NCBI GenBank assembly: GCA_010093485.1
Contig: MU001492.1
Coordinates: 3,045,312-3,083,553 of the forward strand
Source: Karstenula rhodostoma CBS 690.94
Lineage: Eukaryota > Ascomycota > Dothideomycetes > Pleosporales > Didymosphaeriaceae
Direction of reading: 5' to 3'
Length of the DNA stretch: 38,242 nt
Shown here piece by piece: positions 1-13,160 of the stretch. Position numbers and translations under genes: made by a program. The notes beneath the pieces are model-generated. The model did no database searches. It saw only the letters and a list, made by a program, of their open reading frames with translations, and was not told where the DNA came from. The stretch's first letter is position 1, and every line of letters starts with the position of its first letter.

Positions 1-420
1 CTATTTATATAAAACCTAAGTAGGCTATATAATCTAATAGAATTTAATATTATTTAGTAGTATTTATTAATAGCTATCGTAATCTAGGTTAAATTTATAG
101 GGTATTTAGTAGGGTAACTCTAAAGTAAAAGAAAATTACTTTAGACTATTTCGCTCCTATTTATATAAAATCTAAGTAGACTATATAATTTAATAGTATA
201 TAATATTATCTAGTAGTATTTATTAATAGCTACTATAATCTAGGTTAAATTTATAGGGTATTTAGTAGAGTAACCCTAAAGTAAAAGAAAATTACTTTAG
301 ACTATTTTACTTCTATTTACGTGAAACCTAAGTAGGCTATATAATCTAATAGTATATAATACTATCTAGGAGTATTTCTTAATAGCTCCTATAAACTAGG
401 TTAAAAAATATTATACTACT
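1..420. repeat. 156-bp tandem repeat, about 2.6 copies
   Basis: Three copies begin at 1, 157 and 313, each opening with a variant of ctatttatataaaacctaag and carrying the landmark aggttaaatttatagggtat near the middle. The first two are full length (156 bp each); the third diverges after about position 400. Copies differ mainly by C/T and G/A changes, as expected of RIP acting on duplicated DNA. The array probably continues upstream of the window. No coding potential is seen. Confidence 0.85.
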
Positions 421-1150
421 ATTAGCCTTAATTAGGAGCGCTTTAGGGAAAATAAATAGATTCTAGTTAATATAACCTAGATTATTAAGCTTATTACTAA
501 GATCCCTATTATAACCTAACTAAGATAATTAAATTAAGTATATAGTATATTATACTACTAGAATAGTTAAGCTATATTTTCTAATATACCTCTACTAGCT
601 AAGTAATACCCTAGACCTCTAATAGTATAATAGTTACCTAAGGGGAAGATAGGTAATCTACTATATTTAAATATATATCTAAGTTTAGTATTACTAGATT
701 AGTATATTTACTAGATTTATTTAAAAAATAGGATATTAAGCCTATAATCTAACCCGTAAATTATTTATATCTACTCTAGTCTATACCTATAATAATACTA
801 CTATATTATCTCCCCTATTAATATTATTATTTCTATATCTTATTATTATTACTATTATTATTATACTACTTATCTATAAACCCTATACTATATCCTTTTA
901 AATCTACTTCTATACCCTAACTATATATTACCTTACTATTACTTTTCTAGCTACTATATATAGTTAGTATTTATACTTATAAGATTAGTAGAAAAATTTA
1001 TAGAAAGAAATTAATAGGGTTTATTTTATTCCTATCTCTAAGCTCTAATAAGAATATAAAACTAGAAGGTATTTATATTTATTCTATATATACTAGAAAT
1101 AATACCTTTATCCTTTATAATAATACTATAATATCTCTATTATAATCCCT
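421..1150. other. AT-rich RIP-degraded DNA without a recognisable gene
   Basis: There is no convincing read-through frame on either strand. The stretch holds only short AT-rich simple sequence, such as attatt/ttatta runs near 825-865. CA and TG are essentially absent, so it belongs to the same RIP-saturated block as its surroundings. Confidence 0.6.
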
Positions 1151-2320
1151 TATAAGCTTGGCTTATTAACTAATTAACTTCTATATTAATTACTTCTTAA
1201 TCTACTTATTAGGTATATATCCCCTAGGTATTAAGGTAAAAATACTAACTAAACTAAATATTATTTTAATTATATTCTACCTTACTTTCTAGTCTAATAT
1301 ATCTCTAAATATTCTCTATATATTCTTATTATAACTCTTATTAGATATCCTTCTAAGGTCCTTAGTAAAGGTAATCTTAAATAGTACCTCCTTTATAATA
1401 TTTCTATAGTTCCTCCTATATACTCTAGTCCCTTACTCCTAACTATAAAATCTTTCTACTAATCTAATAAAGTACTTATATAACTAATCTAGTATTTACT
1501 ATTAGTATATAAACTTAGTAATACTATTTATTTATATCTTTTATATATTAAAGAACTAGAATTAAAAATTAAATACCTTATTATCTAATAGAATACCCTA
1601 CTATTACTCTTTATTAGTACTATCTATTAGAGTACTAGGGGATATATTCTAGTAGCGGGATAAAGCTAATATAGAATTTAATATTCTATTTTAAAATAAG
1701 GTACCCTTATTTACTAGAACTTTAAATAATTTTCTTTTATAGCGATATTATTGCGCCTATATAAGCCTAATTATCTATTACTTATAAAAGGTATCTATAG
1801 ATCTAACTATTATACCCCTACTAATAAATTTAGTAACTATATTAATCCTAATACTAGGCTATTTATAGTAATAGGACCTATATTAATATTTCTTATTTAA
1901 TTTACTATTAGGTATCTCTATATACTCCTAGTCCTATAAGTTTATAATAGTATTAATTAGACTATAATTTAAATTATTAACTAGTATTTTATTTATAGCT
2001 AGTATACCCTTTTTAGTAATATATTTTCTCTTCCTCTATAGTATTATAGAGTATTTCTTAACTACCTTAAGTTATTATTTTTATTATTATTAGCTAAGCT
2101 TATTTTCTTTTTATCCTTCCTTCTTCTTAAATTACTTACTACTATTACCTTCCTATACCTACCTACCTCCTAGCCTAGCTATATCTTTATTCTATTAATC
2201 TAGATTTTAATATATTATATTAACTATCTTTCTTATCTTAGCTTTAGAAATATTAGTAATTATCTAATATAGTACGTCCTCTAGTGTTTATATAACTAAT
2301 ATACTTATCTAGCTAAAGTT
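1150..2320 (-). pseudogene. Unknown minus-strand protein remnant
   Basis: The plus strand is pyrimidine-rich here, and the minus strand reads as a patchy protein-like sequence if TAA/TAG are taken as former Gln or Trp codons. Two coherent stretches are visible. The first, about 2320-1800, is Lys/Asn-rich. The second, about 1700-1160, is rich in basic and aromatic residues, with a clustered Arg/Tyr/Asn segment near 1420. I recognise no motif or family. It lies head to head with the first TLH relic, so the interval between them could once have held divergent promoters. The start cannot be placed because ATG has been lost. It may be a gene, a transposon coding region, or an accidental long frame. 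Confidence 0.3.
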
Positions 2321-3300
2321 ACCCTCCCCTATAGTATATATATATAAGTATATATTCTAGATTCTATTATATACTACTAGTATAATATTATATTTATTAC
2401 TTAGCTCCCTATCTACTACCTCTACTAGCTATAGCTATAAGAGGCTAGTAAGGGTATAGAGAGAAGCTATAGTAATAGTTAGGTTTAGAAAATAGTTATA
2501 GTTATAGTTAGGAGTATAAAAAAAAAGGTAGTAAAGGAGGAAAAGTATAAGCTTCTAGAGAAAAGAAAAGGCCAGCCCCTAAACTATATAGAATTACTAA
2601 GCTAATTTTAATTCTATAGCTAAATCTAAATCTCCCTTAATATAATTACCCCCCTAACCTAATTATAATCCCTAGAATATTTTTTATTAACTTTAGAATT
2701 TTTATTAATCCTTATCTTTCTCTATTATTATAAGTATTAACTATTCTATACTATATAAAACCTTATCTATATTAATATAGAATATAGCCTTATTATTTAT
2801 ATATACTACTACTATTATATCCTCCTATTAGATATTAAATTATACTTTAAGTCTAAGACCTATAAGGATATATCTATTTAGTAATATAAAAAGGTATAGA
2901 AACTTATAGATAGTAAATATATATAGCTCTACTTATTATAAAATAATATAATTTAGTTAATTATTTTATCTACTACTCCTTTTATAACTATTAGTAGTAT
3001 AGTATTACTAATACTAGGTCTTAAGTATAATACCTATAGAATAATATTTAGGGAAAAGATAGTAAATATAATTAAGAATATAAAAAACTACCTCTATATA
3101 ATATATAGGGTTAGAAGTTATAATTTTAGTATAAATACTTATACTACTACTATTAATATATAGATAATCTACTATTAAACTATATTCTTATAATATTTCT
3201 AACTAAATAGATAAGAATTATAGTACTTTAAAATATAGTACTCTATACCTTAACCCTATATATCTCCCTTAGTAGTAAATACTAAGAATAAAGAGGAAGG
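2321..3300. other. Degraded intergenic or 5' region upstream of the first TLH relic
   Basis: The stretch is mixed. About 2,480-2,570 is a purine-rich plus-strand tract (aaaaaaaggtagtaaaggagg and similar). From about 2,840 to 3,250 the plus strand gives weakly protein-like sequence that could be the eroded N-terminus of the helicase gene that follows. No motif is recognised, so it is not assigned. Confidence 0.4.
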
Positions 3301-6300
3301 CTAGTTTATAAAAATAGATATAAAGGTAAATATAAAGAAGAAAGAAGAAAACTAATATATATTATATACTATAGCTACTACTTATTATACTATAATAGAT
3401 TGGTTTATATTATAGATTAATTAAGTATAAGAGAAACTAGATAAGAATATTATTTATTAGTATAGTAAGATACTATCTATTACTAAGTATATTATAAACC
3501 CCTTTCTTAAATATATAAAATTCTATAAAGTTATTAGTAATATAAAGTAAAATATAGTATAAAACTATATATATCTAGTTATCTAGATATATCTAAAACT
3601 CGCTCTTCTATAGAATACTATAAAGAGTATATTTTAGATTTAGTAGAATATAGTTATATATAGTACCTCCTACTAGACCTATATATAGGTTATATAGGAA
3701 TACCCGAACTATATACCTATAATACCCCTTATATACTACTAAAACTTTTTAGACTATTATTATAATATAATACTATTTATATTTACCTTCTTTTATTAAG
3801 TATTTAAGGTAGGTCTAGACTACCTATTAATACTAAAGGTATTAGAAATAATAGAAAAAGTATAGGAGGGTATTTATATATACCTAATAAAAGTAGATAG
3901 CCCTATTACTATAACCCTAGCTATAGCCTATAATTACTAGACCCTAGCTTTTTTAAAATAGGTATACTATAAGTTCTAGCTAGTACTTATATAGTAGACT
4001 ACTAGTAGGAGTAACTTTAATCTAGCTATTATAATAGTAATTATATTTATTATCCTAAACCTATAAAAGTCTAGCTTTAAGTAGATATATAATTTTATTA
4101 TAGATATATCTATACTAAAGAAATACTACTATTTTATAGTATATTAGTATTTTTAGAAGATAATTATAACACGGCTAAAAGAGGGAGATAAAGAGGAGGA
4201 AAAGGAAAATAAAAAAAAGAAAGAGGAAAATAAAAAGAAAAAAAAGGAAGATAAAAAGGAGGAAAAGGAAAATAAAAAGGAGGATATAGAAGCTACTATA
4301 ATAACCCTAGCTATAGATAATAAAGTAAATAATATTAGTTTAATAGTAAAAAAGGCTATACTATTTAGTAATACCTTTACTACTAATATAAAAATACTAG
4401 TTAATAAGGAAAATATTCTAATTACCTTATAGAACTATAGCTAAAAGGTTAACTAGAAGCTAAGGAATTTTACTTATACCTATCTTAGTATTAAGTCCTA
4501 TACCCCTATATTCTAGCTTATTACTATAGAGTATTACCTTAGTACCTTCTAGTATAGGGATATAGTATAGAGCTTTATATAGTAGAATAGTAATAATATT
4601 ATTATCTATAGTATTAAGATATTATTTAAGGAGTATAAAAATATAGTATAAATATTAGTTTAAAAGGTAGAGATATTACTTATTAATATTACTAGCTATA
4701 GTAATATCGCGTCCCTACTACTAATCCCCTAGAATAAGATACTATATAACCTAAATATTTAAAATAAGGATTACTCCTCTTTTAAACTAAATAGTCTACC
4801 TTTTAATAAGTAGTAAGACTATATAGTTAAATAGGCCTTTACTATTATTAATACTAATAAAGTAAAAATAATATCTAGTAATCTAGATAACTATATTAGT
4901 ATAGATAAGTATAGTATAAAGATAGGTATCTTTTTAATATCTATTATCTTTCTTTCTCCCCTAACTTACTTATTATAGATATAAGTTTTTTTTAATACTA
5001 TCTTTTTATTTATCTATTTTACTAGTAGGTAGCCTATATATTTAATAGAACTACTAAATATTATATATAAAAACTTATCTACTAATAATACTAGTAACCT
5101 ATTTCTATTTCTAGGCCTTATTATAATTATACCCCACTACTATAAGGGTTATAATAAAGATAAAACTATTTATATAGTATATTATTACCTTTTATAATAT
5201 ATTAGCTCCCTTTTTATCTAGTATATATAGCTTATCTACCTATTCTATTAGCTTATTACTATAATTATACCTATTAATAGTCTAGTAGTATTATATTATT
5301 ATTATATATATAGCTACTACCTTTAGAGTAATAAGGTAGGGTATAGGTAGAAGAATAGTTAGTAATTTACTATACTCCTTAACTATATAATATAATAGAT
5401 TATAGGGCTAGATATTAATATATTAATACTCTAGTATCTAATAATTACCTTTTAATATTAGTAGAATAAGGAGGTATTTCTACCCTATAGTATAAAGGTA
5501 CTAATAGAAGAATAGGTAAAGATAGTCTAAAAAGAGGAGTATAAAAAAGACTATAAGATATAAATAAAGTATATATTTACTACTATAATAGTAGTATATA
5601 CTAAAGAGATATAGTATATCTTTATATAAATATTTAACTATAGTTAATTTAATATCTATATATATATCTCCTATAAGTAGTATAACTATCTTAACTTTAA
5701 CACGAGTAACTTTAATATATAAGGGAATACTAGAGAGAAAGAAAAAAAAAATAGTAATAGTAATAGTATAGACTGGCTAGTAGAATATATTACTTTATAT
5801 GGCTTAGTAAATATATATAAGCTATTTAGTAATAATACTTCTAAGGACTAGATACTATAGTTAGAGAGTAAGTAAGTACTAGCCTTACTATTTAAGGAGG
5901 TTAGTATAGTAGCCTATATTATATCTACTAGTACTAGTAAAATAAATAGATATCTATTACCTACTACTACTCTAGAAAGTAACTATAGATAGATTATAGT
6001 TATTACCCTACTTATTACTATATAAAATAATATTATAAATAAGTATTATAAGTTAAAAATCTATATTAGTATATTTAGAATAAAGTAATTTTATAAATTT
6101 ATATATATTATCGTTACTATATCTAAATATATTAATATAGATACCTTTAAAGACTTTATATACTAGTAGTATATAAATAGTAAGCTAGAGTATTTAGTAC
6201 TAGATAAATACTACTATATTCTATTCCCTAACTACTAATATTATAAAGATTTACTTAACCTCTATATTCTAGACTAATTTAATATACTAATATTCCTACT

Positions 6301-7060
6301 CTTAGTTACTATCCTATTTAACTAGTAAGTATAGGTATATAGTATACTAGTGCTTAATAAGTATATAGAGGTTATATAAAAGTCTACTATTTACTCTAAT
6401 CTATTCTATTAAGCTATTAAGCTAATAGAAAAATAGGTTATAATATTAATAATAGTATCCTATATCTAGTATAAGCTATAGTAATACTATAAGATTATTA
6501 TCTTTATTAGTAGTTATATAGCCTATAAGGACCTCTATACTAATATAAATAAATATAAAAAATTATTTATATATTATAGAAAAATAATAGCTAAGGAGAA
6601 GAAGATAGTATAGAATATATTTAATAAGTATAAGGAAGGTATTATCTTTACTATAAGTATATTTACTACTAGGGCTAACCTTATTAATATAGATATAGTT
6701 ATTTATTTTAGGGTACCTAATAATAGTATTAACTAGAAATAGGAGTCTAGATAGGTAGAATATAATAGAAAGCTAGCTATTACCTATATTATATATAGTA
6801 ATAGTATATATACCTATATAGGTAAGTTTAATAGCTATATAAAATAGATTATAAACGAGATAATACTCCTAGATTCTAATAGATCTACCTATATCTATAT
6901 TATATTTAACTAATATTTTAATAGATAAATAAACTATATTATATATAAACTTAAGGAGTCTTTATATAATTTCTATACTTCCTTTATTCTAAATACTCTA
7001 TTATATAGGTTTAGGGCTAATATACCTAATATATCCTTATTAGTCTAGATATTAATACTA
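3300..7060 (+). pseudogene. RecQ-type telomere-linked helicase (TLH) relic, copy 1
   Basis: Reading through TAA/TAG gives a RecQ-like superfamily 2 DNA helicase. Motif I (usually TGxGKS) reads STSTSK at 5924-5941. Motif II, normally DECH, reads DKYY at 6203-6214; GATGAATGCCAC becoming GATAAATACTAC is exactly what RIP would do. Motif III reads LLVTIL near 6300. The motif V region reads FTTRANLINIDIVIYF (6661-6708). Motif VI keeps a QES-R core (6731-6766), where the family has QESGRAGR. A Cys/Asp cluster typical of TLH C-termini is eroded at 6880-6975. Upstream lie a Lys/Glu-rich acidic-basic tract (4180-4290) and a Tyr/Trp-rich segment (4495-4570) that has a counterpart in copy 2. TLH genes sit next to telomeres in many fungi. 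It is transcribed toward the telomere and is non-functional. The frame may extend weakly to about 8.06 kb. The 5' end is uncertain. Confidence 0.8.
4180..4290 (+). repeat. Lys/Glu-rich low-complexity tract inside TLH copy 1
   Basis: An imperfect purine repeat (gaggaaaa/aaataaaaa units) is in frame with the helicase remnant and encodes alternating E, K, N and D, resembling a charged linker or coiled coil between the N-terminal region and the helicase core. Purine-only sequence has few RIP targets, which explains why it reads without stops. Confidence 0.7.
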
Positions 7061-9130
7061 ACCTTTCTTCTAATATATACCCCCTTACCTATATAAGCTA
7101 TAACTCCTTTATAAGTTATACCCTCCTTTATATTAATACTTTTATTTACTCCTATTCTACTATTAGTATACGTATATATAACCTCTATTACTACCTTTTC
7201 TACTCTAAATAGATATAATAGCCTACTCTATAATAAGTATATATAAGAATTATTTTTTCTTCTCTCCTCTTTATATTATAGCGCTACTAATATAGTAAAT
7301 AAAACCTAATTCTCCTTCCCTAATACTTACCCCTACTAATATAAGGATAAAAGTAGTATATATAATTTAAAAATATAAGGATATATATAATAGAGTAATC
7401 TAATATATCTATAATATAAAAGAAATATTTAGATAGATTTATTATATAGTTTATTATTAGTATATAGATTTCTACTCTATATATTTTATAGTAGACTAAT
7501 TTTTTAACTATATTAAAGGGTTCTATAGAGGCCTATTATAGGGTAACTATACCTACTTACTATATAACTAGATAGATAATAAAGCCCTACTATACTATTA
7601 TTATCTATACCTACTTTTATTATATTTATATAATTACTAGTAAGATAAAGATAGTGTATTTCTTAATAGATAAAATAACTATACTATATACTAATATTAA
7701 TATATACTATAGGACCTCTAGATAGTACTCTAGATAATATATAGCCCTACTAAGACACTATAGCTAGAATATATATCCCTAACTAGTTATAATAGGTTAA
7801 AGATAGTAGATTTTATTATATACTTTTTATAATTTATATCTCTATATTTCTATAGTTATATTAGTTAGATACTATTAAACCTACTATAGTTTTATAAAAT
7901 TTACTTTCTACTAGACTTATAGTAATAGTTACTAGTAGTAAAAAAGTAAAGATAGATATATAAGTTTAAAATAGAAAAGAATAGAGGTCTAACTTAATTA
8001 AGGTTAAAGCTAGGTAATAGTATATTTTAAATCTATAGTAATACTAAAATATCTACCTATAAACCCCCTTTTATATATAGTATATATTTTTATATATACT
8101 AGTAAAAGAAAATAATTTAAGCTATTAAAAGCCTATTTATATAAAATACTACTTAGGTATAGAATTCTATATATAACCTTAGGACTAAGTAATACCCTAT
8201 ATAAAAGACCTTTTATTAGTAAAAGTATACTACCTCTATTACTAGAGTTAGTATCTCTTCCTTATTAAAGAGTAGTTAACCTTTAGTAGATAATAGATAA
8301 GGTTGCGTGTATACTATTAAGTACTTTAAGTACTAAAGAAAAAAGCTAATAGTAAGTTAGATTAAAATTATAAAAGACTCTTAATACTTTAGAATTTTTA
8401 ATTAAGTAGTAAGTAAGGAGTATAGATAGTATTTAATAGAGATAATATAAATTTTATATAGTATAATAGAGTATTTTATAACTAAGTCTAATAGTAGTTT
8501 TACCTAAGAAATAGATAACTCTTTTTTAGGGGTTTTTTTAATTAGTAGTAGTAGTAGTCTATATACTTTTTATTATTTATTAAAATATTTATACTTTTAC
8601 TCTATATATTAAAGTTATTTATAAACTAGTAGTTTTCTAGTTAGCTTATTATAATAGATATTACTACTAGTTTAATAATATAATACTATTAATTAAAGAT
8701 ATAAACCCTTTTTATTTTAACTATAGATAGAGTAGATATAATATAAGAATATACTAAGTTTTAGAAGTAATAGAGCTTATATTAGGCTTATAGTAATTAT
8801 TTTAATAACTATAGAGTAATAAAAATATAGAAAAAAATAATATAAATTCTAAATCTAAATAATTACTTAAAATAAATTTATAATATAGTATTCCCTTATA
8901 TAATATATTATATATATATTAACTAGACTCTACTAGTATAGTATATAAGCTAGTATAGATATATTTTTATTTTTACTATTCTTACTCTCCTTATTATATC
9001 TTAAATACTATAGCCCTTAATCTTTACTAAGATTCTAAATAAGTAATCCTTACTCCCCTAGTTTTAAAAATTAAAGGGATTAAAAGTATTTCCTATTATA
9101 AAGTATTATAACTTTCTATTTTTACCTCCC
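7061..9130. other. RIP-degraded DNA between TLH copy 1 and the inverted 50-bp arrays
   Basis: From 7061 to about 8060 the plus strand still gives intermittent protein-like frames that may be the eroded C-terminus of the TLH relic. From 8060 to 9130 I see no coherent frame. A tataaaaga box-like string lies at about 8201, and GC-containing words (ggttgcgtg) near 8302 have escaped RIP. A degraded LTR was considered, but no second copy or terminal signature was found. Confidence 0.45.
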
Positions 9131-9340
9131 CTTAGTTTATAAAATCTACTAGTATTTAATAGTACTATTTATAATATTACTTTAGTTTATAGAGTTTATT
9201 AGTATTTAACTAGACTTTCTATTAGCTTACTTTAGTTTATAGAGTCTACTATTATTTAACCCTATTATAATTTAGTATAAATTTCTATTAACTTATTTTA
9301 GTATATAGAATTTACTATAATTTTATAGAATACTATATTT
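9131..9340 (+). repeat. Left array of 50-bp direct repeats (inverted pair)
   Basis: The word ttagtttatagagtctacta and its variants start at 9132, 9182 and 9232, a 50-bp period, with a more diverged copy at 9298. Each unit ends in an actttctattagctta-like segment. The same unit occurs in reverse complement at 10,150-10,430. Another copy of the unit lies between the arms near 9840. Confidence 0.8.
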
Positions 9341-10149
9341 CGCCTCTAGAATTAAAACCTTTAAGTTTCTAGAGATTTATAGTGTCTAGTATTTATTATT
9401 TTATATAGGCCTCTATTACTTATATTACTCCTTTCTTAAATTTATTATCTAGAGTACTTTAATATTATTATCCCTAACTATATTATTATCTCTAGCTATA
9501 GTTTCTAATCTAGACTACTTATACTTAAGTTATTATTAATCTTTCTTCTAGTACTTCTAATAAGCGAATATATACTAAAGTTATTTTAAACTTAAAGTCT
9601 AGATTACTTTATTATTATATTTAATTAAGTTAATAGGCTCTAGAGTATACCTAATAATATATAAGTCCTTAAGAGACTTTATTAAAGATATTATTTCTAT
9701 ATTAAAAATAATTTATTTAAGAAATAATAGTAAAAGTAGAAGATAATAAATAGTTTTCTATTATTAGTATACTTAGTATTATAGTAATTAATTTCCTTAT
9801 TAGGTTTACCCTTATTTAGGGTTATTTAAGTTATATTAATTTATAGAGTCTACTAGAAATTAATTAATATAACTTTCTATTAGCTAGTTATTAAGTAATA
9901 TATTGGCCCTATAAGGAAACTAAGCTCTATAACCCTTATAGTAGATTTAGAGCCTCTTTAAGAGTTATATATATCGCCCCTATTTAGTATAAACTACTAC
10001 TAATTTATATTAATTTATAATAGTATTAATAGTATTACCATTTATATTATAGGAAGTAAGTATCTATTATACTAAGTATAAGAAAGTATTAAATATAAAG
10101 GCTTTAGAATTTTTAATAATAATTTTAGTAAAGTTAATAGTTACTAGTA

Positions 10150-10430
10150 AGGTCTTTAGTTAATAGTATACTTTATAAACTAAGGTAAGCTAATAAAAAG
10201 TATTATATAATACTAGTAAACTCTATAGACTAAAGTAACCTTCTAAAATATACTATTAAATACTAGTAAATTCTATAAACTAAGGGAAAGTAAAATATTT
10301 TTTAAATCCTTATACTAGTATACTCTATAAATCGAGATAAACTAATAGAAAGTACTATTAACTACTAGTAGATTCTATAAATAGAAATAAGTTAATAAAA
10401 AATTCTATTATACTAATACTAAGTAAATAA
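10150..10430 (-). repeat. Right array of 50-bp repeats, inverted relative to the left array
   Basis: The reverse complement of the left unit (tactagtaaactctatagac and variants) recurs with anchors at 10175, 10225, 10275, 10327 and 10377, a 50-bp period with one 52-bp step. With the left array it forms an inverted repeat around an unrecognised 0.8-kb spacer. This is compatible with a foldback-type element whose arms are made of tandem subrepeats, or with an inversion inside a satellite array. Confidence 0.8.
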
Positions 10431-10759
10431 CGTCTATATAATATATTATTTCTAGATTTCTAAATAAGTTCTCTATATAGCTATTTAATTAATTACTAAT
10501 TATATTAATATTTTTTACTAGGATAGATAGAAAGTTATAGATAGGGTAGTTAAGTAATAGATATAATTCTAGAGTAGGTAGGTAAAAGTATAAGGGAATA
10601 TATTAGGTAAAAAAAAACTATCTATTTATAAAGTTAAAATTTAAAGCCATTATATATATACTATATTCTCTAGTTAATAGTTACCCTCCTTATAAGTAAA
10701 AACCTATAAGAGAGATAATCTAGACTAATAAGTAACTAGAAAACTATCTAGTATATTCT
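10431..10759. other. Intergenic RIP-degraded DNA
   Basis: It lies between the right 50-bp array and the C-terminal end of the minus-strand SNF2 relic. No frame or repeat is seen. It probably includes the former 3' untranslated region of that gene. Confidence 0.4.
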
Positions 10760-13160
10760 ATTCTATAGTTTATTATTATTAAATCTCTTTATTTTACTAA
10801 TAGGTACTAATATTATATAGATTAATATCTCTACTTATAATATCTTTAAATACCTTTATTAATTCTATCTAGTAGTCTAGTTACGCCTCTAAGGATAATA
10901 TATTATTAATAAATATATATATATAATACTCCTCTTCTATTTAACCTTAATAATAAACCCTAGTAAAGAGCTACTTAAACTTTTAGATACTATAATTTAG
11001 CTTCTAAAGAACGATATAATTAGTAGATTATAAATTTAACCCTATATTACCTATTTCTAATATTAATATTATAATCTAAGGATTATTAGATTTATCTTTT
11101 TAGAAAAAATCTAGGGTAAGGCTATACTCCTTCTCTATTACTATAAAGGTATAGGTATAAATATTATTTCTTCTAAACTCTTTAGATATAAGGGTATTAA
11201 CTACTTTAGTAATATTTAGCTATAAAGTTTCTATAATAACCTTATTAGACTTTCTATTCTAGTACTTTATCTTTATAATTTTATATAGAAGTTTTTTTTC
11301 TACTAATTATTTTATATTATTCTTTATATTATATATCTCTAATAACTTTCTTTATATATTAGAGTTATATAGAAAAGCTAGGAATTTAAGTAGGTTATAG
11401 TTTTTAGTAAACTTACTAGATTTCCCTTATTTATCCTTTTTATTCTATTACTAATATACTAACTATACTATACTTATTATATTTATAATAGTAATATAGT
11501 TATATATACTAGTTTATTTACCTTTTATAGACTTAATTCTAAACTTATCCTTACTATACTTTATATAATCCTCCTTATACTTATACTTAACTTTAGTATT
11601 TAGTATATTTTCCTCCTTTATAATCTAGTACCTCTTATCTTTATTTAGCCTTATAGTAATTTTTTTATAGACTAACTTTATCTTTATATTAATAATAGGC
11701 TTACTATTATACTAAAGGATATTAAGAAACTATATAGTTATAAAGAATAGTATAGTAAATACTACTATCTCTATAATTACTTTATAATAGTCTAACTACT
11801 ATAATTTATTATACTCTATATTTATATTATTAACTATTTTTATAATTAATTTCCCTAATATATTAAGTATTTTTACCCTAGATATAGAATCTAACTATTA
11901 GAGAACTTAGTATATATCTTTTATACTTATTTACTTAGGCTAATAGAGCCCTAAAGTATAGAAGATATAATATCTAATCTAGTTAGAATAAGTTAGTATA
12001 CTAGATATACCCTATATAATTAAGTAGGTACTATATATAGTATAAAAGGAATCGCGAGTAAAATTAAAAATTATTTATTATTAAATACTATTTATATCCT
12101 TATAGAATTTATCCTATACTAAAGACTTAACTATAAGAAGTTATATATTATATAAATAGGCCTTTAAGTAATTAATATTTAGGGCTAGGGTTCTACTATT
12201 AGGTTTTATCTTAACCCCCTTAACCTAGGTTAATAAGCTAAACTTAACCTAGATATTTCTAAAATAGTCTAGTATAGTTAGAATAATAAGATTAAAAGCT
12301 ATAACTAGTATATAATTATTAGTAAATCTAATCTTTATAATCTTAGTCTTTATAGATTCTAAAATAATATTTAACTATACTACTCTATATTAAATCTTAG
12401 ATATATTTATTTATATATAATTCTCCTTTAGAATAGTCCTATATAGATAAAGTTATTTTTAAGTATAATATTAAGTATATATACTAACCTCCTTAGTACT
12501 AAAAGAACTATACTAGTTTTACTTATTAAACGCTCGCGTACCCTTTATACCTAACTTAAAAGTAAATCTAAGTCTAGGATAGTTTTTAAGGAACTAGCTA
12601 TCCTTAAGAAATATTTAAATATTATACTTAAAGCTATTAAAAGTACTATATAGAGTAATAATTAGTATACTATTAATTTTAAAAGTTTTATTTAAGTATA
12701 TAGTTTTATAGTTATATAGTATATACTAGTAGATAATTAGTAATAAGTTTTATAAGGGGTAAATAAATTTATTAGATATATTTAGTACTAGATACTATAA
12801 AAAATTCCTATAGGTCTAGTACTATATAACTATAGTATAGTTAATCTTATAATACTTTATAATAACTATTTTAAGTATAAACTTAATAATTTTATTTATA
12901 CCTAGCTTATTACTATAGATATTACTATTTACTATTATATACTCTAACTAGAAGGTCTCTATAATAAAAAAAACTTAGTAGGGTTTAATCCTAATACTTT
13001 CTACTAGTCTAAAGTACTTAAAGGGGATATTATTAATCTACCTTAATTTATTTCTACTAAGCTAAGGGAGTATCTCTAATCCTTATTATATTACTTTTAG
13101 ATAAATCCTTATATACTTCTTAGTTAGTATAAGCTTCTTAGGTATTTAAAAAACTAGAAG
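10760..13160 (-). pseudogene. SNF2-family DNA-dependent ATPase relic, copy 1
   Basis: The minus strand gives one continuous read-through frame. The C-terminal helicase lobe is the clearest part. A segment at about 11,250-11,220 corresponds to the start of the SNF2 C-lobe. Motif V reads as the family GLNLQ.AN pattern (GLNL*STNYIVL, 11,042-11,007). Motif VI reads TRVYY*G* at 10,965-10,942, matching SNF2 R.(H/Y)R.GQ. It is followed by a hydrophobic stretch and a short C-terminus. The N-lobe (about 12,450-11,600) is much eroded: the Walker A and DExH boxes cannot be identified with confidence, although a Q-box-like segment lies near 12,385. Stops are TAA/TAG, mostly where Gln or Trp is expected. 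SNF2 proteins translocate on duplex DNA and remodel chromatin. This copy is opposite in strand to every other helicase relic here and is clearly dead. Confidence 0.7.

Noticed and set aside
8150..8420. Possible degraded LTR (tataaaaga box, tttagtagataatagataagg).
   Set aside because: No second copy, no matched terminal dinucleotides and no polyprotein remnant alongside.
12300..12360. A Walker A box for SNF2 relic copy 1 (tattagtaaa region of the minus-strand frame).
   Set aside because: The residues at the expected place (NNYILVIAF) match DDMGLGKTF only with several transversions, so it was not called.
10760..13160. Initially considered a Ty1/copia polyprotein on the minus strand.
   Set aside because: No integrase HHCC/DDE or reverse-transcriptase YVDD pattern could be read, whereas the GLNLQ.AN and R.Y..GQ patterns of SNF2 motifs V and VI are present in order.
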